A stretch of DNA of 61,693 bases from Pseudoalteromonas sp. CO133X (GTDB taxonomy: Bacteria > Pseudomonadota > Gammaproteobacteria > Enterobacterales > Alteromonadaceae): the NCBI GenBank assembly GCA_004208945.1, contig SGPE01000006.1:1-61693 (forward strand), given 5' to 3'. Made by a program: the position numbers and the translations under genes. The notes under the pieces were generated by a model, which saw only the letters and a list, made by a program, of their open reading frames with translations, searched no databases and had not been told where the DNA came from. Positions 45,403 through 59,531 of the stretch are shown in pieces; within the stretch, counting starts at the first letter, position 1, and each line of letters begins with the position of its first letter.

Positions 45403-47292
45403 ATGATTTTTCACGAACGTTTTGATGTTATTGTTGTAGGTGGTGGACATGCAGGTACTGAAGCTGCATTAGCATCTGCTCGCATGGGCATGAATACCCT
45501 ATTGCTAACTCATAATATGGATACCCTTGGTCAAATGTCTTGTAACCCGGCAATAGGCGGCATTGGTAAAGGCCATTTAGTTAAAGAGATCGATGCACTT
45601 GGTGGTGCTATGGCTCAGGCTATCGATAAAGGCGGTATTCAATTTCGTACTTTAAACTCATCTAAAGGCCCTGCTGTACGTGCTACACGTGCACAAGCAG
45701 ACCGTGCTTTGTATAAAGCGGCTATTCAACATACATTACAACATCAAGAAAATTTAAAGATCTTCCAACAATCATGTGATGATCTGATTGTTGAAGGCGA
45801 TCGAGTAGTCGGTGTTGTAACGCAAATGGGTCTTCGTTTTAGCGCGCCTTCAGTTGTACTTACAGTGGGCACTTTCTTAGGTGGCCAGATCCATATTGGT
45901 TTAGAGAATTACAAAGGCGGTCGTGCTGGCGATCCACCTTCAATTGCTCTTGCACAGCGTTTACGTGAATTACCGTTCCGTGTTGATCGCTTAAAAACAG
46001 GCACGCCACCTCGTATTGATGCGCGTACTGTTGATTTTAGCAAGATGCAAGAACAGCCTGGTGATACCCCTACTCCTGTATTCTCGTTTATGGGTAAACA
46101 ATCGGATCACCCACAGCAGATCCCGTGTTACATCACTTATACAAATGAAAAAACACATGATGTGATCCGCAATAACTTACATCGTTCACCTATGTACTCA
46201 GGTGTTATCGAAGGTATTGGTCCACGTTACTGTCCTTCAATTGAAGATAAGATTGTACGTTTTGCTGATAAAGACAAACATCAAATCTTTGTTGAGCCAG
46301 AAGGCTTAACATCATACGAATTATATCCAAATGGTATCTCAACGAGTTTACCGTTTGATGTGCAACTTGAAATTGTGCAATCAATCACTGGTTTTGAAAA
46401 TGCACATATTTGTCGCCCTGGTTATGCTATTGAATATGACTTCTTTGATCCACGCGACTTAAAGCAATCATTAGAAACGAAATTTATTAATGGTTTATTC
46501 TTCGCAGGACAAATTAATGGTACAACCGGTTACGAAGAAGCAGGCGCGCAAGGTTTAATTGCGGGTATGAACGCGGCATTACAAGTACAAGGTAAAGAGT
46601 CTTGGACACCTCGTCGTGATGAAGCATACACAGGTGTACTAATTGATGACCTAGCAACATTAGGTACTAAAGAACCGTACCGTATGTTTACTAGCCGTGC
46701 TGAATACCGTTTATTACTTCGTGAAGATAATGCCGACATTCGTTTAACAGCTAAAGGCCGTGAACTTGGCTTAGTTGACGATGCTCGTTGGGCTGCCTTT
46801 AACGAAAAAATGGAAATCATCGAAAAAGAAACGCAACGCTTAAAAGAAACGTGGATCCATAAAGATCATGTTGCTGTAGAACAAGTAAATGCGTTACTTA
46901 AGACTCCATTGACGCGTGAGGCAAGCCTTGAAGATCTGATCCGTCGTCCTGAAATTCGTTATAACGACCTAATGGCAATTGATGGCTTAGGCTCAGAGTT
47001 TGATAATCAAGCTGCACTTGAGCAAGTTGAAATTCATACTAAGTACGCAGGCTATATTGCTCGTCAACAAGATGAGATCAACAAGCAGCTACGTCATGAA
47101 CAAACTGTATTACCAAAAGACTTTGATTATTCAACTGTTTCTGGTTTATCAAATGAGGTTATTGCAAAGCTTACTGATAGTCGTCCAGACACAATTGGTC
47201 AAGCGTCACGTATTTCAGGTATCACCCCTGCTGCTATTTCGCTATTATTAGTCTATCTGAAAAAGCAAGGCTTACTGCGCAAGACTGCGTAG
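45403..47292 (+). CDS. mnmG: tRNA uridine-5-carboxymethylaminomethyl modification enzyme MnmG
   Basis: A 629-residue FAD/NADH-dependent enzyme (E. coli 629) that with MnmE installs (c)mnm5 on wobble uridine. The FAD dinucleotide loop GGGHAG is at 13-18; the [30 protein letters not shown] and C-terminal tRNA-binding helical domain are intact. The 5' third of the gene is also GATC-rich, extending the origin's GATC territory. It heads the mnmG-rsmG-parA-parB run. Confidence 0.98.
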   Translation: MIFHERFDVIVVGGGHAGTEAALASARMGMNTLLLTHNMDTLGQMSCNPAIGGIGKGHLVKEIDALGGAMAQAIDKGGIQFRTLNSSKGPAVRATRAQADRALYKAAIQHTLQHQENLKIFQQSCDDLIVEGDRVVGVVTQMGLRFSAPSVVLTVGTFLGGQIHIGLENYKGGRAGDPPSIALAQRLRELPFRVDRLKTGTPPRIDARTVDFSKMQEQPGDTPTPVFSFMGKQSDHPQQIPCYITYTNEKTHDVIRNNLHRSPMYSGVIEGIGPRYCPSIEDKIVRFADKDKHQIFVEPEGLTSYELYPNGISTSLPFDVQLEIVQSITGFENAHICRPGYAIEYDFFDPRDLKQSLETKFINGLFFAGQINGTTGYEEAGAQGLIAGMNAALQVQGKESWTPRRDEAYTGVLIDDLATLGTKEPYRMFTSRAEYRLLLREDNADIRLTAKGRELGLVDDARWAAFNEKMEIIEKETQRLKETWIHKDHVAVEQVNALLKTPLTREASLEDLIRRPEIRYNDLMAIDGLGSEFDNQAALEQVEIHTKYAGYIARQQDEINKQLRHEQTVLPKDFDYSTVSGLSNEVIAKLTDSRPDTIGQASRISGITPAAISLLLVYLKKQGLLRKTA

Positions 47293-47307
47293 TCGGTGAG
47301 GAATACA

Positions 47308-47928
47308 GTGTTACAACAACAATTAACTTCACTGTTAGCGCAAACTGATATTGCGCTAACAGAAAAACAGCAACAACAACTTGTGCAATATGTTGAATTA
47401 CTCGACAAGTGGAACAAAGCATATAACTTAACCTCTGTTCGTTTACCTGAAGAAATGATGGTTAAGCATATTATGGATAGCTTAGTTGTTGCACCACACC
47501 TTAAAGGCAAACATTACATTGATGTAGGTACGGGGCCTGGTTTACCGGGTATCGTATTAGCCATCGCTTTACCTGATACACAATTTGTGTTGTTAGATAG
47601 TTTAGGGAAACGCGTGCGCTTTTTAATGCAAGTAAAACATGCTCTTGGCCTTGAAAATGTAACCCCAGTGCAGTCTAGAGTTGAAGAATATCAACCAAGT
47701 GTTAAATTAGATGGTGTATTAAGTCGTGCATTCGCTTCATTGCAAGATATGGTTGACTGGTGTGCGCACTTGATTGATCATTCAGGTAAATTTATCGCCT
47801 TAAAAGGCGTATTTCCAAGCGAAGAATTAGACTCATTACCTAAAGGTATTAAGTTTGATGAAAAAATCAGCTTAGAAGTACCTGAGTTAGATGCACAAAG
47901 ACATCTAATCATTCTATCTAAAGACTAG
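47308..47928 (+). CDS. rsmG: 16S rRNA (guanine-527-N7)-methyltransferase
   Basis: A 206-residue RsmG (GidB; E. coli 207) that methylates G527 of 16S rRNA. The SAM loop [14 protein letters not shown] and the [12 protein letters not shown] segment are clear. Two in-frame GTG codons are available (47296 and 47308); GAGGA lies between them with correct spacing for 47308, which also matches the family N-terminus. 15 bp after mnmG and 12 bp before parA. Confidence 0.95.
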   Translation: MLQQQLTSLLAQTDIALTEKQQQQLVQYVELLDKWNKAYNLTSVRLPEEMMVKHIMDSLVVAPHLKGKHYIDVGTGPGLPGIVLAIALPDTQFVLLDSLGKRVRFLMQVKHALGLENVTPVQSRVEEYQPSVKLDGVLSRAFASLQDMVDWCAHLIDHSGKFIALKGVFPSEELDSLPKGIKFDEKISLEVPELDAQRHLIILSKD

Positions 47929-47940
47929 GGATCAGACACT

Positions 47941-48726
47941 GTGGCAAAAGTCATCGCATTAGCAAACCAAAAAGGGGGAGTTGGTAAAACAACCACCGCT
48001 GTGAATCTTGCGGCATCTATGGCTGCGACGAAGCGTAAAGTGTTATTAATCGATCTTGATCCGCAAGGAAACGCTACCATGGGTAGCGGTGTCGATAAAT
48101 ACGGCGATGTAGCAACGATTTACGATTTATTAATCGAAGAAATTCCGATTGATGAAGTTATTAATAAAGAAACGTCAGGTGAATATCATTTAATTGCAGC
48201 TAATGGCGATGTGACAGCCGCAGAAGTTAAATTAATGGAATTGTTTGCACGTGAAGTACGCTTACGCAATGCACTTGAACAAATTCAAGACCAATACGAT
48301 TTCATTTTTATCGACTGCCCACCTTCACTTAATATGCTAACGGTTAATGCGATGGCTGCCGCAGATTCGATTTTAGTTCCGATGCAATGTGAGTATTATG
48401 CCCTTGAAGGTTTAACCGCATTGATGGATACCATCACACAACTATCTAAGTTAGTAAATCCAGCGTTAACAATTGAAGGTATTTTACGCACCATGTATGA
48501 TCCGCGTAATCGCCTTGCAAATGATGTATCTGAACAACTAAAACAACATTTTGGCGATAAAGTTTATCGTACCGTTATCCCACGTAATGTCCGTTTAGCA
48601 GAAGCGCCAAGTTTTGGTGCCCCTGCCATGTATTATGACCGTGCATCAAGTGGCGCTAAAGCATACTTAGCCCTTGCCGGTGAAATGTTACGTAGAAAAG
48701 AGAAAACTTCTTCAGCAGTAGCCTAA
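47941..48726 (+). CDS. parA: chromosome partitioning ATPase ParA
   Basis: A 261-residue Soj/ParA ATPase that forms dynamic gradients on the nucleoid to separate origins. Deviant Walker A KGGVGKTTTAVNLA (11-24), LIDLDPQGNATMGSGV and the FIDCPPSLNMLT segment are intact. The start is GTG (47941). It forms an operon with parB 20 bp downstream; the target parS sites are in recF, 16 kb away on the other side of oriC. Confidence 0.97.
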   Translation: MAKVIALANQKGGVGKTTTAVNLAASMAATKRKVLLIDLDPQGNATMGSGVDKYGDVATIYDLLIEEIPIDEVINKETSGEYHLIAANGDVTAAEVKLMELFAREVRLRNALEQIQDQYDFIFIDCPPSLNMLTVNAMAAADSILVPMQCEYYALEGLTALMDTITQLSKLVNPALTIEGILRTMYDPRNRLANDVSEQLKQHFGDKVYRTVIPRNVRLAEAPSFGAPAMYYDRASSGAKAYLALAGEMLRRKEKTSSAVA

Positions 48727-48746
48727 CTTTGAGGTAAAAAAATAAC

Positions 48747-49658
48747 ATGTCTGCTAAAAAACGCGGTTTAGGCCGAGGACTCGATGCTTTATTAAGTTCA
48801 TCAAAACCTGCCCCTAGTGCAGATAATCAGCAACAAGCTACAGCAAAGCCAGAACAAGTCTCTGAGGTTGTTGCAGAGCAAAGTAAAGGTGAACTGCAAA
48901 AGTTAGCGATTGAGTTTTTACAGTCGGGTAAATATCAACCTCGTAAAGACATGTCTGAAGAAGCGCTAGAAGAGTTAGCCAGCTCAATTCGAGCACAAGG
49001 TATTATTCAGCCGATTGTTGTGCGCCCTCTTGGTGCAAATAAATACGAAATTATCGCTGGTGAGCGTCGTTGGCGCGCTGCCCAATTAGCAAAGTTAGAT
49101 ACTGTGCCTTGTATCATCAAGGACGTACCAGATGAAGCCGCTGTTGCTATTGCCCTTATTGAAAACATTCAACGTGAAGACTTAAATGCAATGGAAGAAG
49201 CGATTGCTCTTAATCGTTTGTTGAATGAATTTGAACTGACTCACCAACAAGTCGCGGAAGCCGTTGGTAAATCTCGTACGACTGTCACTAACTTACTGCG
49301 TCTGAATAACCTTAACGACGATGTTAAAATATTGTTAGAGCATGGCGACATTGAAATGGGTCATGCGCGCTGTTTATTAGCACTTGAAGGTGAAGCGCAA
49401 TCTGATGCCGCAAGATCGGCTGTCGCTAAAGCATTAACAGTGCGTGAGACAGAAAAATTAGTACGCTCTATTTTAGAACCCGCACCTGAAAAAGAAGTGC
49501 AAGAAAAAGATCCAGATGTCAAACAGTTAGAGCAAAAGCTCGCTGAAAATTTAGGCGCTAAAGTTGAAATAAACTACAACAAAAAGGGCAAAGGCAAGCT
49601 GGTTATTTCATATACAAATCTTGATGAGTTAGATGGCATTTTAAGCCGTATAAATTAA
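48747..49658 (+). CDS. parB: chromosome partitioning protein ParB
   Basis: A 303-residue ParB/Spo0J CTPase clamp. An N-terminal ParA-stimulating segment (KKRGLGRGLDALLS) is followed by the CTP-binding N-terminal domain with GERRWRAAQLAKL and ENIQREDLNAMEEA, a helix-turn-helix (LTHQQVAEAVGKSRTTVTNLLRL) that reads parS, and a C-terminal dimerisation domain (about 255-303). It loads at parS and spreads. GAGG lies upstream of ATG. Confidence 0.97.
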   Translation: MSAKKRGLGRGLDALLSSSKPAPSADNQQQATAKPEQVSEVVAEQSKGELQKLAIEFLQSGKYQPRKDMSEEALEELASSIRAQGIIQPIVVRPLGANKYEIIAGERRWRAAQLAKLDTVPCIIKDVPDEAAVAIALIENIQREDLNAMEEAIALNRLLNEFELTHQQVAEAVGKSRTTVTNLLRLNNLNDDVKILLEHGDIEMGHARCLLALEGEAQSDAARSAVAKALTVRETEKLVRSILEPAPEKEVQEKDPDVKQLEQKLAENLGAKVEINYNKKGKGKLVISYTNLDELDGILSRIN

Positions 49659-49738
49659 GACTATTCCCGTCATTAATTAATAACATGTCCAAAAAGAGAC
49701 ATTTGTGGTGTTTTTGCACTACAAAGGGTCGACTCAAG

Positions 49739-49766
49739 TTGCAAAACTGGTAGGAATCAGTATAAT
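49739..49766 (+). promoter_or_regulatory. atp operon promoter
   Basis: TTGCAA (49739-49744) and TATAAT (49761-49766) with a 16-bp spacer, 52 bp upstream of atpI in the 160-bp parB-atpI gap. Confidence 0.75.
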
Positions 49767-49818
49767 TTCGCCAGTTTTCATACCCTGACAATTTGAACGT
49801 TCACAAGGTTAATAAAAC

Positions 49819-50199
49819 GTGACTAATAAGTTAGCAAAGCCATATCGGCTTGCCGCATTTAAATTAATTTGTCTTCAGGGTATCGTAGCGCTTATTGCTG
49901 CAGTAATTGTTTTTGTAGGTTGGGGAGTCAATGCCGGCCAGTCAGCACTTGCTGGCGGAGCTGTTGCACTACTCCCTAATTTTGTATTTGTCGTCTATGC
50001 ATTTAGATATATGGGTGCTAGTCGGACAAATCAAGTGTATGCCTCGCTCAAGCGCGGCAACGGATTAAAATTTATGCTAACAATCGTATTGTTCGCACTA
50101 ATACTGAAGTCTTATACGGTTATTTTATTACCGTTTTTTTGTGTGTATGTATTGGTGTTGTTCAGTGGATTGTTTGCGCCCGTTTTTTTTAATCATTAA
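49819..50199 (+). CDS. atpI: ATP synthase protein I
   Basis: A 126-residue membrane protein with four hydrophobic segments, one of the least conserved atp operon products. It assists c-ring assembly and possibly Mg2+ handling. The start is GTG (49819) with AAGG ten bases upstream. It heads the atpIBEFHAGDC operon. Confidence 0.93.
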   Translation: MTNKLAKPYRLAAFKLICLQGIVALIAAVIVFVGWGVNAGQSALAGGAVALLPNFVFVVYAFRYMGASRTNQVYASLKRGNGLKFMLTIVLFALILKSYTVILLPFFCVYVLVLFSGLFAPVFFNH

Positions 50200-51072
<873 letters not shown>

Positions 51073-51101
51073 TTTTTTACACTTTTAAAATTTAATTTTA
51101 A

Positions 51102-51362
<261 letters not shown>

Positions 51363-51404
51363 TATTATTTTTTGAACAGCTTACTATTTTAAGGAGGAGC
51401 GGTC

Positions 51405-51875
51405 GTGAACTTAACAGCCACTCTTATCGGTGAATTAATTGCATTTACGGTTTTCGTACTTTTCTGTATGAAATACGTATGGCCACCACTAAATGGTGCA
51501 ATTGAAGCTCGCCAGAAGAAAATCGAAGATGGTTTAGCTGCCTCTGATAGAGCCGAAAAAGACTTAGAACTTGCGCAAAAGAAAGCTGCTGAGCAGCTTA
51601 AAGAGGCAAAAGCTCAAGCGGCTGATATCATTGAACAAGCTAAAAAGCGTGCCACGCTAATCGTTGACGAAGAAACTGTTCGTGGTCAACAAGAGCGTGA
51701 AAAAATTATTGCTCAAGGGCACTCTGAAATCGAAGCAGAGCGTAACCGTGTAACAGAAGAACTACGTAAACAAGTAGCGACGCTGGCAGTGGTTGGTGCT
51801 GAGAAGATTTTAGAGCGCGAAATCAATCAAGCCGCACACAGTGACATCGTTGAAAAACTTGTCGCTGAGCTGTAA
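51405..51875 (+). CDS. atpF: ATP synthase F0 subunit b
   Basis: A 156-residue stator subunit, the same length as E. coli. A membrane anchor (about 5-25) is followed by a long, highly charged coiled coil that ends in [10 protein letters not shown]. The start is GTG (51405) with a very strong AAGGAGGAG site. It dimerises and connects subunit a to subunit delta. Confidence 0.97.
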   Translation: MNLTATLIGELIAFTVFVLFCMKYVWPPLNGAIEARQKKIEDGLAASDRAEKDLELAQKKAAEQLKEAKAQAADIIEQAKKRATLIVDEETVRGQQEREKIIAQGHSEIEAERNRVTEELRKQVATLAVVGAEKILEREINQAAHSDIVEKLVAEL

Positions 51876-51891
51876 TTAGGAGGGTATGAGC

Positions 51892-52425
51892 ATGTCTGAA
51901 TTGGCTACTATCGCTCGCCCATACGCTAAAGCGGCTTTTGAACTTGCCGTTGAAAAAGGTACTGTTGAAAGTTGGAACGACATGCTGTTCTTTGCTGGCC
52001 ACGTTGCCAGCAATGAGCAAGCCGCTGCCGCGCTAGCTGGATTGCCTACTGCTACTGAACAAGCCGATCTGTTTATCAAGATCTGTGCAGAGCAGCTCAA
52101 CGAACAAGGTCAGAACCTAATCAAGGTGATGGCTGAAAATGGACGTTTAGTTGCACTGCCTGCTGTTGCTGAGTTATTCGCTGAATTTAAAGCGGACTAC
52201 GACAAAGAAATCGACGTCGATGTGGTTTCTGCAACACCGCTTGCTGCTGAGCAGCAAGCATCATTGGTAGCGGCACTTGAAAAACGTTTCGCACGCAAAG
52301 TTAAGCTGAATTGTAGTGAAGATACTACAGTTGTTGGCGGTCTTATCATTAAGGCGGGTGACACTGTAATTGACGGCTCTGTACGTGGCAAATTAGCCCG
52401 CTTAGCTACATCACTACAATCGTAA
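51892..52425 (+). CDS. atpH: ATP synthase F1 subunit delta
   Basis: A 177-residue delta subunit, equal to E. coli AtpH. Of two in-frame ATGs (51886, 51892) the second is chosen, because AGGAGGG is only one base from the first and seven from the second. The N-terminal helical bundle and the C-terminal region with [16 protein letters not shown] are conserved. It links the b-dimer to the top of the alpha/beta hexamer. Confidence 0.96.
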   Translation: MSELATIARPYAKAAFELAVEKGTVESWNDMLFFAGHVASNEQAAAALAGLPTATEQADLFIKICAEQLNEQGQNLIKVMAENGRLVALPAVAELFAEFKADYDKEIDVDVVSATPLAAEQQASLVAALEKRFARKVKLNCSEDTTVVGGLIIKAGDTVIDGSVRGKLARLATSLQS

Positions 52426-52439
52426 TTGGGAAAAAGAGC

Positions 52440-53981
52440 ATGCAACTTAATTCCACTGAAATTTCAGATCTGATCAAACAACGTATTGAGCAGTTCGAAG
52501 TTGTAAGTGAAGCTCGTAACGAAGGTACTATCGTATCTGTTACTGACGGTATCATCCGCATCCACGGTCTTGCTGACTGTATGCAAGGTGAGATGATTGA
52601 GCTTCCTGGCAACCGTTATGCTATCGCACTAAACCTTGAGCGTGACTCAGTAGGTGCAGTAGTAATGGGTCCTTACGCTGACCTTAAAGAAGGCGTAAAA
52701 GTTAAATCAACTGGTCGTATCCTAGAGGTTCCTGTTGGTCGTGGTCTACTTGGTCGTGTTGTTAACACACTAGGTGCACCTATCGATGGTAAAGGCGCTT
52801 TAGATAACGACGGTTTTGAACCTGTTGAGAAAATCGCACCAGGCGTTATCGAACGTCAATCAGTAGATGAGCCAGTACAAACTGGTTATAAATCTATCGA
52901 TGCGATGATCCCAGTAGGTCGTGGTCAACGTGAGCTTGTGATCGGTGACCGCCAAACTGGTAAAACTGCATTAGCAATCGATGCTATCATCAACCAAAAA
53001 GGTACAGGCGTTAAATGTGTGTACGTTGCAGTTGGTCAAAAAGCATCTACTATCGCTAACGTAGTACGTAAATTAGAAGAGCACGGTGCACTTGAAAACA
53101 CGATTGTTGTTGTTGCATCTGCTTCTGAATCTGCGGCACTTCAGTACCTAGCACCATTCTCTGGTTGTACTATGGGTGAATACTTCCGTGACCGTGGTGA
53201 AGACGCGCTAATCGTATATGATGATTTATCTAAGCAAGCTGTTGCTTACCGTCAAATCTCATTACTACTTAAGCGTCCACCAGGCCGTGAAGCATACCCA
53301 GGTGACGTATTCTACCTTCACTCACGTCTTCTAGAGCGTGCATCACGTGTAAACGCTGATTACGTTGAGAAGTTCACGAATGGTGAAGTGAAAGGTAAAA
53401 CAGGTTCATTGACGGCATTGCCAATCATTGAAACTCAAGGCGGCGACGTTTCTGCGTTCGTACCGACAAACGTTATCTCTATCACCGATGGTCAGATCTT
53501 CTTAGAAACTGACTTATTCAACTCAGGTATCCGTCCAGCTGTTAACGCTGGTATCTCGGTATCGCGTGTTGGTGGTGCAGCGCAAACTAAAATCGTTAAG
53601 AAACTAGGTGGTGGTATCCGTCTAGCGTTAGCTCAGTACCGTGAATTAGCTGCGTTCTCGCAGTTCGCGTCTGACCTTGACGATGCAACACGTGCTCAAT
53701 TAGAGCATGGTGAGCGCGTAACAGAGCTAATGAAGCAGAAACAGTACGCACCAATGTCTGTTGCTGAAATGTCTCTGTCGCTATTTGCTGCTGAAAAAGG
53801 CTACCTAAAAGATATCGAAATCGCGAAAATCATGGATTTCGAAGCTGGCCTAATTTCTTACGCAAACAGCACATACGCAGAGCTAATGGCTCAAATCAAT
53901 GAAACTGGTAACTACAACGCTGAGATTGAAGCTCAACTTAAAGAACTTCTAGAGAAGTTCAAGTCGACGCAAACTTGGTAA
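52440..53981 (+). CDS. atpA: ATP synthase F1 subunit alpha
   Basis: A 513-residue non-catalytic nucleotide-binding subunit (E. coli 513). P-loop [11 protein letters not shown] is at about residue 169, and the arginine finger lies in the [17 protein letters not shown] segment. It alternates with AtpD in the F1 hexamer. It follows atpH by 14 bp. Confidence 0.98.
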   Translation: MQLNSTEISDLIKQRIEQFEVVSEARNEGTIVSVTDGIIRIHGLADCMQGEMIELPGNRYAIALNLERDSVGAVVMGPYADLKEGVKVKSTGRILEVPVGRGLLGRVVNTLGAPIDGKGALDNDGFEPVEKIAPGVIERQSVDEPVQTGYKSIDAMIPVGRGQRELVIGDRQTGKTALAIDAIINQKGTGVKCVYVAVGQKASTIANVVRKLEEHGALENTIVVVASASESAALQYLAPFSGCTMGEYFRDRGEDALIVYDDLSKQAVAYRQISLLLKRPPGREAYPGDVFYLHSRLLERASRVNADYVEKFTNGEVKGKTGSLTALPIIETQGGDVSAFVPTNVISITDGQIFLETDLFNSGIRPAVNAGISVSRVGGAAQTKIVKKLGGGIRLALAQYRELAAFSQFASDLDDATRAQLEHGERVTELMKQKQYAPMSVAEMSLSLFAAEKGYLKDIEIAKIMDFEAGLISYANSTYAELMAQINETGNYNAEIEAQLKELLEKFKSTQTW

Positions 53982-54040
53982 TTTAGTTATGAATGGTGAG
54001 CTTTAGGCAACTAAAGCCCACCTGATTCGGAGAGAGAGTC

Positions 54041-56319
<2,279 letters not shown>

Positions 56320-56332
56320 TTAGGAGGGTAGT

Positions 56333-56755
56333 ATGGCGGCTATGACTGTACATCTTGACGTAGTAAGCGCAGAAGAGAGCTTGTTCTCTGGTCTGGTTGA
56401 ATCGATTCAAGTGAGTGGTAGTGAAGGTGACCTTGGTGTTAACTATGGTCACGCTCCATTATTAACTGCCCTAAAACCTGGTATGGTACGTTTAGTTAAG
56501 CAATTTGGTCACGAAGACGTGATGTATATTGCTGGCGGCACGCTAGAAGTTCAACCGGATCGCATCACGATTCTTGCAGATACTGCAGTACGTGGTGAAG
56601 ACCTAGACGAGCAAGCGGCTGAAAAAGCGAAACGTGATGCTGAAGAGCAAATGGCGAATACGTCAACTGCTGAGTTAGATTATCAACAAGCTGCAGTGCA
56701 ACTTGCTGAAGCAATCGCTCAACTTCGCGTAATTCAACAATTACGTAAAAAGTAA
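56333..56755 (+). CDS. atpC: ATP synthase F1 subunit epsilon
   Basis: A 140-residue epsilon subunit with an N-terminal beta-sandwich (about 1-88) that contacts the c-ring and gamma, and a C-terminal helical hairpin (about 90-138) that can inhibit ATP hydrolysis. TAGGAGGG precedes the ATG. Last gene of the atp operon, closed by a strong terminator 17 bp on. Confidence 0.97.
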   Translation: MAAMTVHLDVVSAEESLFSGLVESIQVSGSEGDLGVNYGHAPLLTALKPGMVRLVKQFGHEDVMYIAGGTLEVQPDRITILADTAVRGEDLDEQAAEKAKRDAEEQMANTSTAELDYQQAAVQLAEAIAQLRVIQQLRKK

Positions 56756-56771
56756 GCCTACTCGGTTTTCG

Positions 56772-56798
56772 AAAAGCCCACTTCGTGTGGGCTTTTTT
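56772..56798 (+). terminator. atp operon terminator
   Basis: AAAAGCCCAC-ttcgt-GTGGGCTTTTTT: perfect stem with T-run immediately after atpC. Confidence 0.93.
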
Positions 56799-57022
56799 GT
56801 GTCTAAGCATAAATTTTTCGTAAAGATGGTGTTATCACACTTATATCCTTCACCAAACCCCGATAGAATGTCCTGTATTAAAAGTAAGTGGGTTTTTCAT
56901 TTAAGGTTCAGTCCTGAGCATTAGGATTGAGTATTTGCACATGAGGTGACTTACGTAACCTTGGGTAATTAATTACTTACTCCAATCAGTAAATAAAACA
57001 AAGAAAGAAGGATATTGTTTTA

Positions 57023-58381
57023 ATGTCTCTGACAACCGTTATTCTTGCTGCGGGTAAAGGCACTCGTATGCGCTCAGCACTACCAAAGGTGTTACATAAA
57101 GTAGCTGGTAAACCTATGGTGCAACACGTGATTGATAATGCCACTGCCCTTGGTGCTCGTGAAACAAACCTTGTCTATGGTCATGGTCGTGATCAGCTAC
57201 AAGCTGCCCTATCACACAATCAAGTAAACTGGGTATTACAAGAAGAGCAACTTGGTACTGGCCATGCGGTCGCTGTTGCTAAGCAGCACATTGCTGATGA
57301 CGACACTGTGTTGATTCTCTATGGTGATGTGCCATTGACCAAACGTGCCACATTAGAAAAGCTACTTGCTGCGACCCCTAAAAATGGTCTTGCAGTATTA
57401 ACGGTCACTCTAGACGACCCTTCTGGGTATGGCCGTATGCTTCGCGAAAATGGCAAGCTAGTCGGCATTATTGAACAAAAAGATGCTTCGCCTGAGCAAC
57501 TCGCAATTAAAGAAATCAATACCGGTATTATGGCTGCCAATGGTGAGTTACTTAAACGTTGGTTAGGTAATCTATCTAACAATAATGCCCAAGGTGAGTA
57601 CTACCTTACAGATATCGTTGCGATGGCACACAGTGAAGGTGTTGAAATTACTTCTGCACAGCCTGAGCACCCGATGGAAGTTGAAGGCGCTAACAATCGA
57701 GTGCAATTAGCGGCACTTGAGCGTGCCTATCAAGCATGGCGAGCAGAAGAACTAATGCTGAACGGCGCAACACTTGCTGATCCTGCTCGTATTGATGTGC
57801 GAGGTGAAGTAACAACAGGCGAAGATGTACTCATCGACGTTAATGTTATTTTCGAAGGTAAAGTAACATTAGGTAATAATGTTCAGGTTGGCCCTAACTG
57901 CGTACTTAAAGATTGCACTATTGGCGATAACGTCATTATTAAAGCTAATTCAATTGTTGAAGAGGCCACGGTTGCAGCTAAATGTACTTTAGGTCCTTAT
58001 GCCCGCCTTCGCCCTGGTGCGATTATGGAAGAAGACTCACACATTGGTAACTTCGTTGAAATGAAAAAGACCCGCTTAGGTAAAGGGTCAAAAGCTAATC
58101 ATCTTACTTATTTAGGCGATGCTGAGATCGGTGAAAAGGTCAATATTGGTGCGGGTACCATTACCTGTAACTATGATGGTGTAAATAAATCAAAAACCAT
58201 CATCGGTGATAACGCCTTTATTGGGTCTAATTCATCACTTGTAGCTCCTGTCAATATTGGCTCAACTGCAACGGTAGGTGCTGGTTCAGTTATTACAAGT
58301 ACAGTTGAAGACGAACAGCTTGCAGTAGCTCGTGGCAAACAACGTAACCTAACTGGTTGGAAGCGCCCAACTAAAAAGTAG
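57023..58381 (+). CDS. glmU: bifunctional UDP-N-acetylglucosamine pyrophosphorylase / glucosamine-1-phosphate N-acetyltransferase
   Basis: A 452-residue enzyme (E. coli 456) making UDP-GlcNAc for peptidoglycan and LPS. The N-terminal uridyltransferase domain starts with [25 protein letters not shown]; the C-terminal left-handed beta-helix (about 245-450) acetylates glucosamine-1-phosphate, with the [23 protein letters not shown] and [11 protein letters not shown] active-site segments. Its 267-bp upstream gap separates it from atpC. In E. coli glmS follows; here it does not, so GlcN-6-P synthase must be encoded elsewhere. Confidence 0.98.
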   Translation: MSLTTVILAAGKGTRMRSALPKVLHKVAGKPMVQHVIDNATALGARETNLVYGHGRDQLQAALSHNQVNWVLQEEQLGTGHAVAVAKQHIADDDTVLILYGDVPLTKRATLEKLLAATPKNGLAVLTVTLDDPSGYGRMLRENGKLVGIIEQKDASPEQLAIKEINTGIMAANGELLKRWLGNLSNNNAQGEYYLTDIVAMAHSEGVEITSAQPEHPMEVEGANNRVQLAALERAYQAWRAEELMLNGATLADPARIDVRGEVTTGEDVLIDVNVIFEGKVTLGNNVQVGPNCVLKDCTIGDNVIIKANSIVEEATVAAKCTLGPYARLRPGAIMEEDSHIGNFVEMKKTRLGKGSKANHLTYLGDAEIGEKVNIGAGTITCNYDGVNKSKTIIGDNAFIGSNSSLVAPVNIGSTATVGAGSVITSTVEDEQLAVARGKQRNLTGWKRPTKK

Positions 58382-58404
58382 ATGTAGAGTTCCTGTTCCA
58401 TAAA

Positions 58405-58423
58405 GTGGGCTTTTTTAGCCCAC
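58405..58423 (+). terminator. hairpin after glmU
   Basis: GTGGGC-ttttttA-GCCCAC, 23 bp past the glmU stop. The T-run is in the loop and only a weak one follows, so termination efficiency is uncertain. Confidence 0.6.
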
Positions 58424-58585
58424 CTTATGTATTTCATTTTACTGTTTTAGAATAACCTCAATGGATCAAATGAAATACTAAAGGGTTTACTCAGCTTACG
58501 CTTGTCGTGCTATTGAATATAGACAACGCCTACAACAAATCATAACCCTTTTCGCTCGTAGCAGGCATGTAGGTGTTTTGTTCTC

Positions 58586-58780
58586 TTGGTTCCTGATACC
58601 TCTAGTTATGTAAATTTTTTATCTGAGCGTTTGCGGATAAGCGAAGAAAATATCCGAGCAGGTAAAATACGAGTTACTAACCAAATACAAAAAATTGAAA
58701 ATGACTATAATGATAACCCTATAGATTTTTTGAAAAAAGTATTTGGGATTCCAACTATAAATAAGAGTCCTATTCGATGA
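58586..58780 (+). pseudogene. short unrecognised ORF, possible 3' fragment
   Basis: A 64-residue frame beginning with TTG, lacking any in-frame ATG and any good ribosome site, with an in-frame stop at 58559-58561 just upstream. Its 3' end overlaps the next gene by ATGA, which suggests real translational coupling. The sequence (FLSERLRISEENIRAGKIR, then DNPIDFLKKVFG) is hydrophilic and helical. I recognise no family. It could be the C-terminal remnant of a larger gene, or a small gene with an unusual start. Codon use looks AT-richer than the flanking atp and glmU genes. Confidence 0.4.
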
Positions 58781-59367
58781 AACTAATGGAATGGACAGAC
58801 CTTGAAGCTAAATATGCACAAGCTCGTTCAAATGAAGCAACATCTAAAAAAATTTTACTCTTTATAATTACAGTCTTAATTATTTTGACAGTTACAGCTT
58901 CTTTATCTGAGTTTCAAGAACTCTTTTTTTATAATGATGATCATTTTTTTGTAAAAGAGAGTAGTAGTACAGTTCTACTTATCTTGTTATTGCCATTTTG
59001 GCTCTACTTTTGGATTGCAACTTTGCAGTTCTTATTGAACTATAGTTTTAAATTATCCATGACTCTAGCTATCAAAAGTGGTGTCTCAGGTTGCTTGCTT
59101 TTGATTATCGGGTTTTATCCCTTTAACTATTATGTTGAGACGACGCTTATCGACAAAGGGTATGTCTATTGCAATTGGTTAACTGGTTCATCAGTTAGAG
59201 CTCCTGATATTTGGTTGAAAAATGAATATTTGTGCTTACAAGACGGCTCTGTCGTTTTGAGTGATGTGTATAAGTGGTTCGAAATACATAATGAGAAAGG
59301 CATTGAGCCAAAGTTAGAAGAATTAGAAATTCTCATTCAAAAAGCCAGATCTGAAATAAATCGGTGA
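58777..59367 (+). CDS. unrecognised membrane protein, possible immunity-type protein
   Basis: A 196-residue protein with three predicted membrane helices (about 25-43, 65-89, 100-117) and a C-terminal soluble part with C132 and C153 that could pair. The segment DKGYVYCNWLTGSSVRAPDIW followed by LC resembles DUF1240-like membrane proteins and some contact-toxin immunity proteins, a similarity from memory only. Start overlaps the preceding ORF stop (ATGA). A clean terminator follows. No function can be claimed; the pair may be a remnant of a toxin/immunity module. Confidence 0.7.
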   Translation: MKLMEWTDLEAKYAQARSNEATSKKILLFIITVLIILTVTASLSEFQELFFYNDDHFFVKESSSTVLLILLLPFWLYFWIATLQFLLNYSFKLSMTLAIKSGVSGCLLLIIGFYPFNYYVETTLIDKGYVYCNWLTGSSVRAPDIWLKNEYLCLQDGSVVLSDVYKWFEIHNEKGIEPKLEELEILIQKARSEINR

Positions 59368-59419
59368 ACTACCTAACAACAGCGCTAAAGATGAGCGTTA
59401 GGTTACTAATTTATAAAGA

Positions 59420-59445
59420 AAGCGAGTTTTACTCGCTTTTTTTGT
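59420..59445 (+). terminator. terminator after the unrecognised membrane protein gene
   Basis: AAGCGAGT and ACTCGCTT pair around a short T-rich loop and are followed by a run of T residues, about 55 bp past the stop codon. Confidence 0.85.
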
Positions 59446-59531
59446 GGCTGATTTATTCTCATAAAAGTGCCATATAGCTGTAATGCCTGCGTGTTGTAAT
59501 TGGGTTAATACAATACGAAGGAAAAATAATA

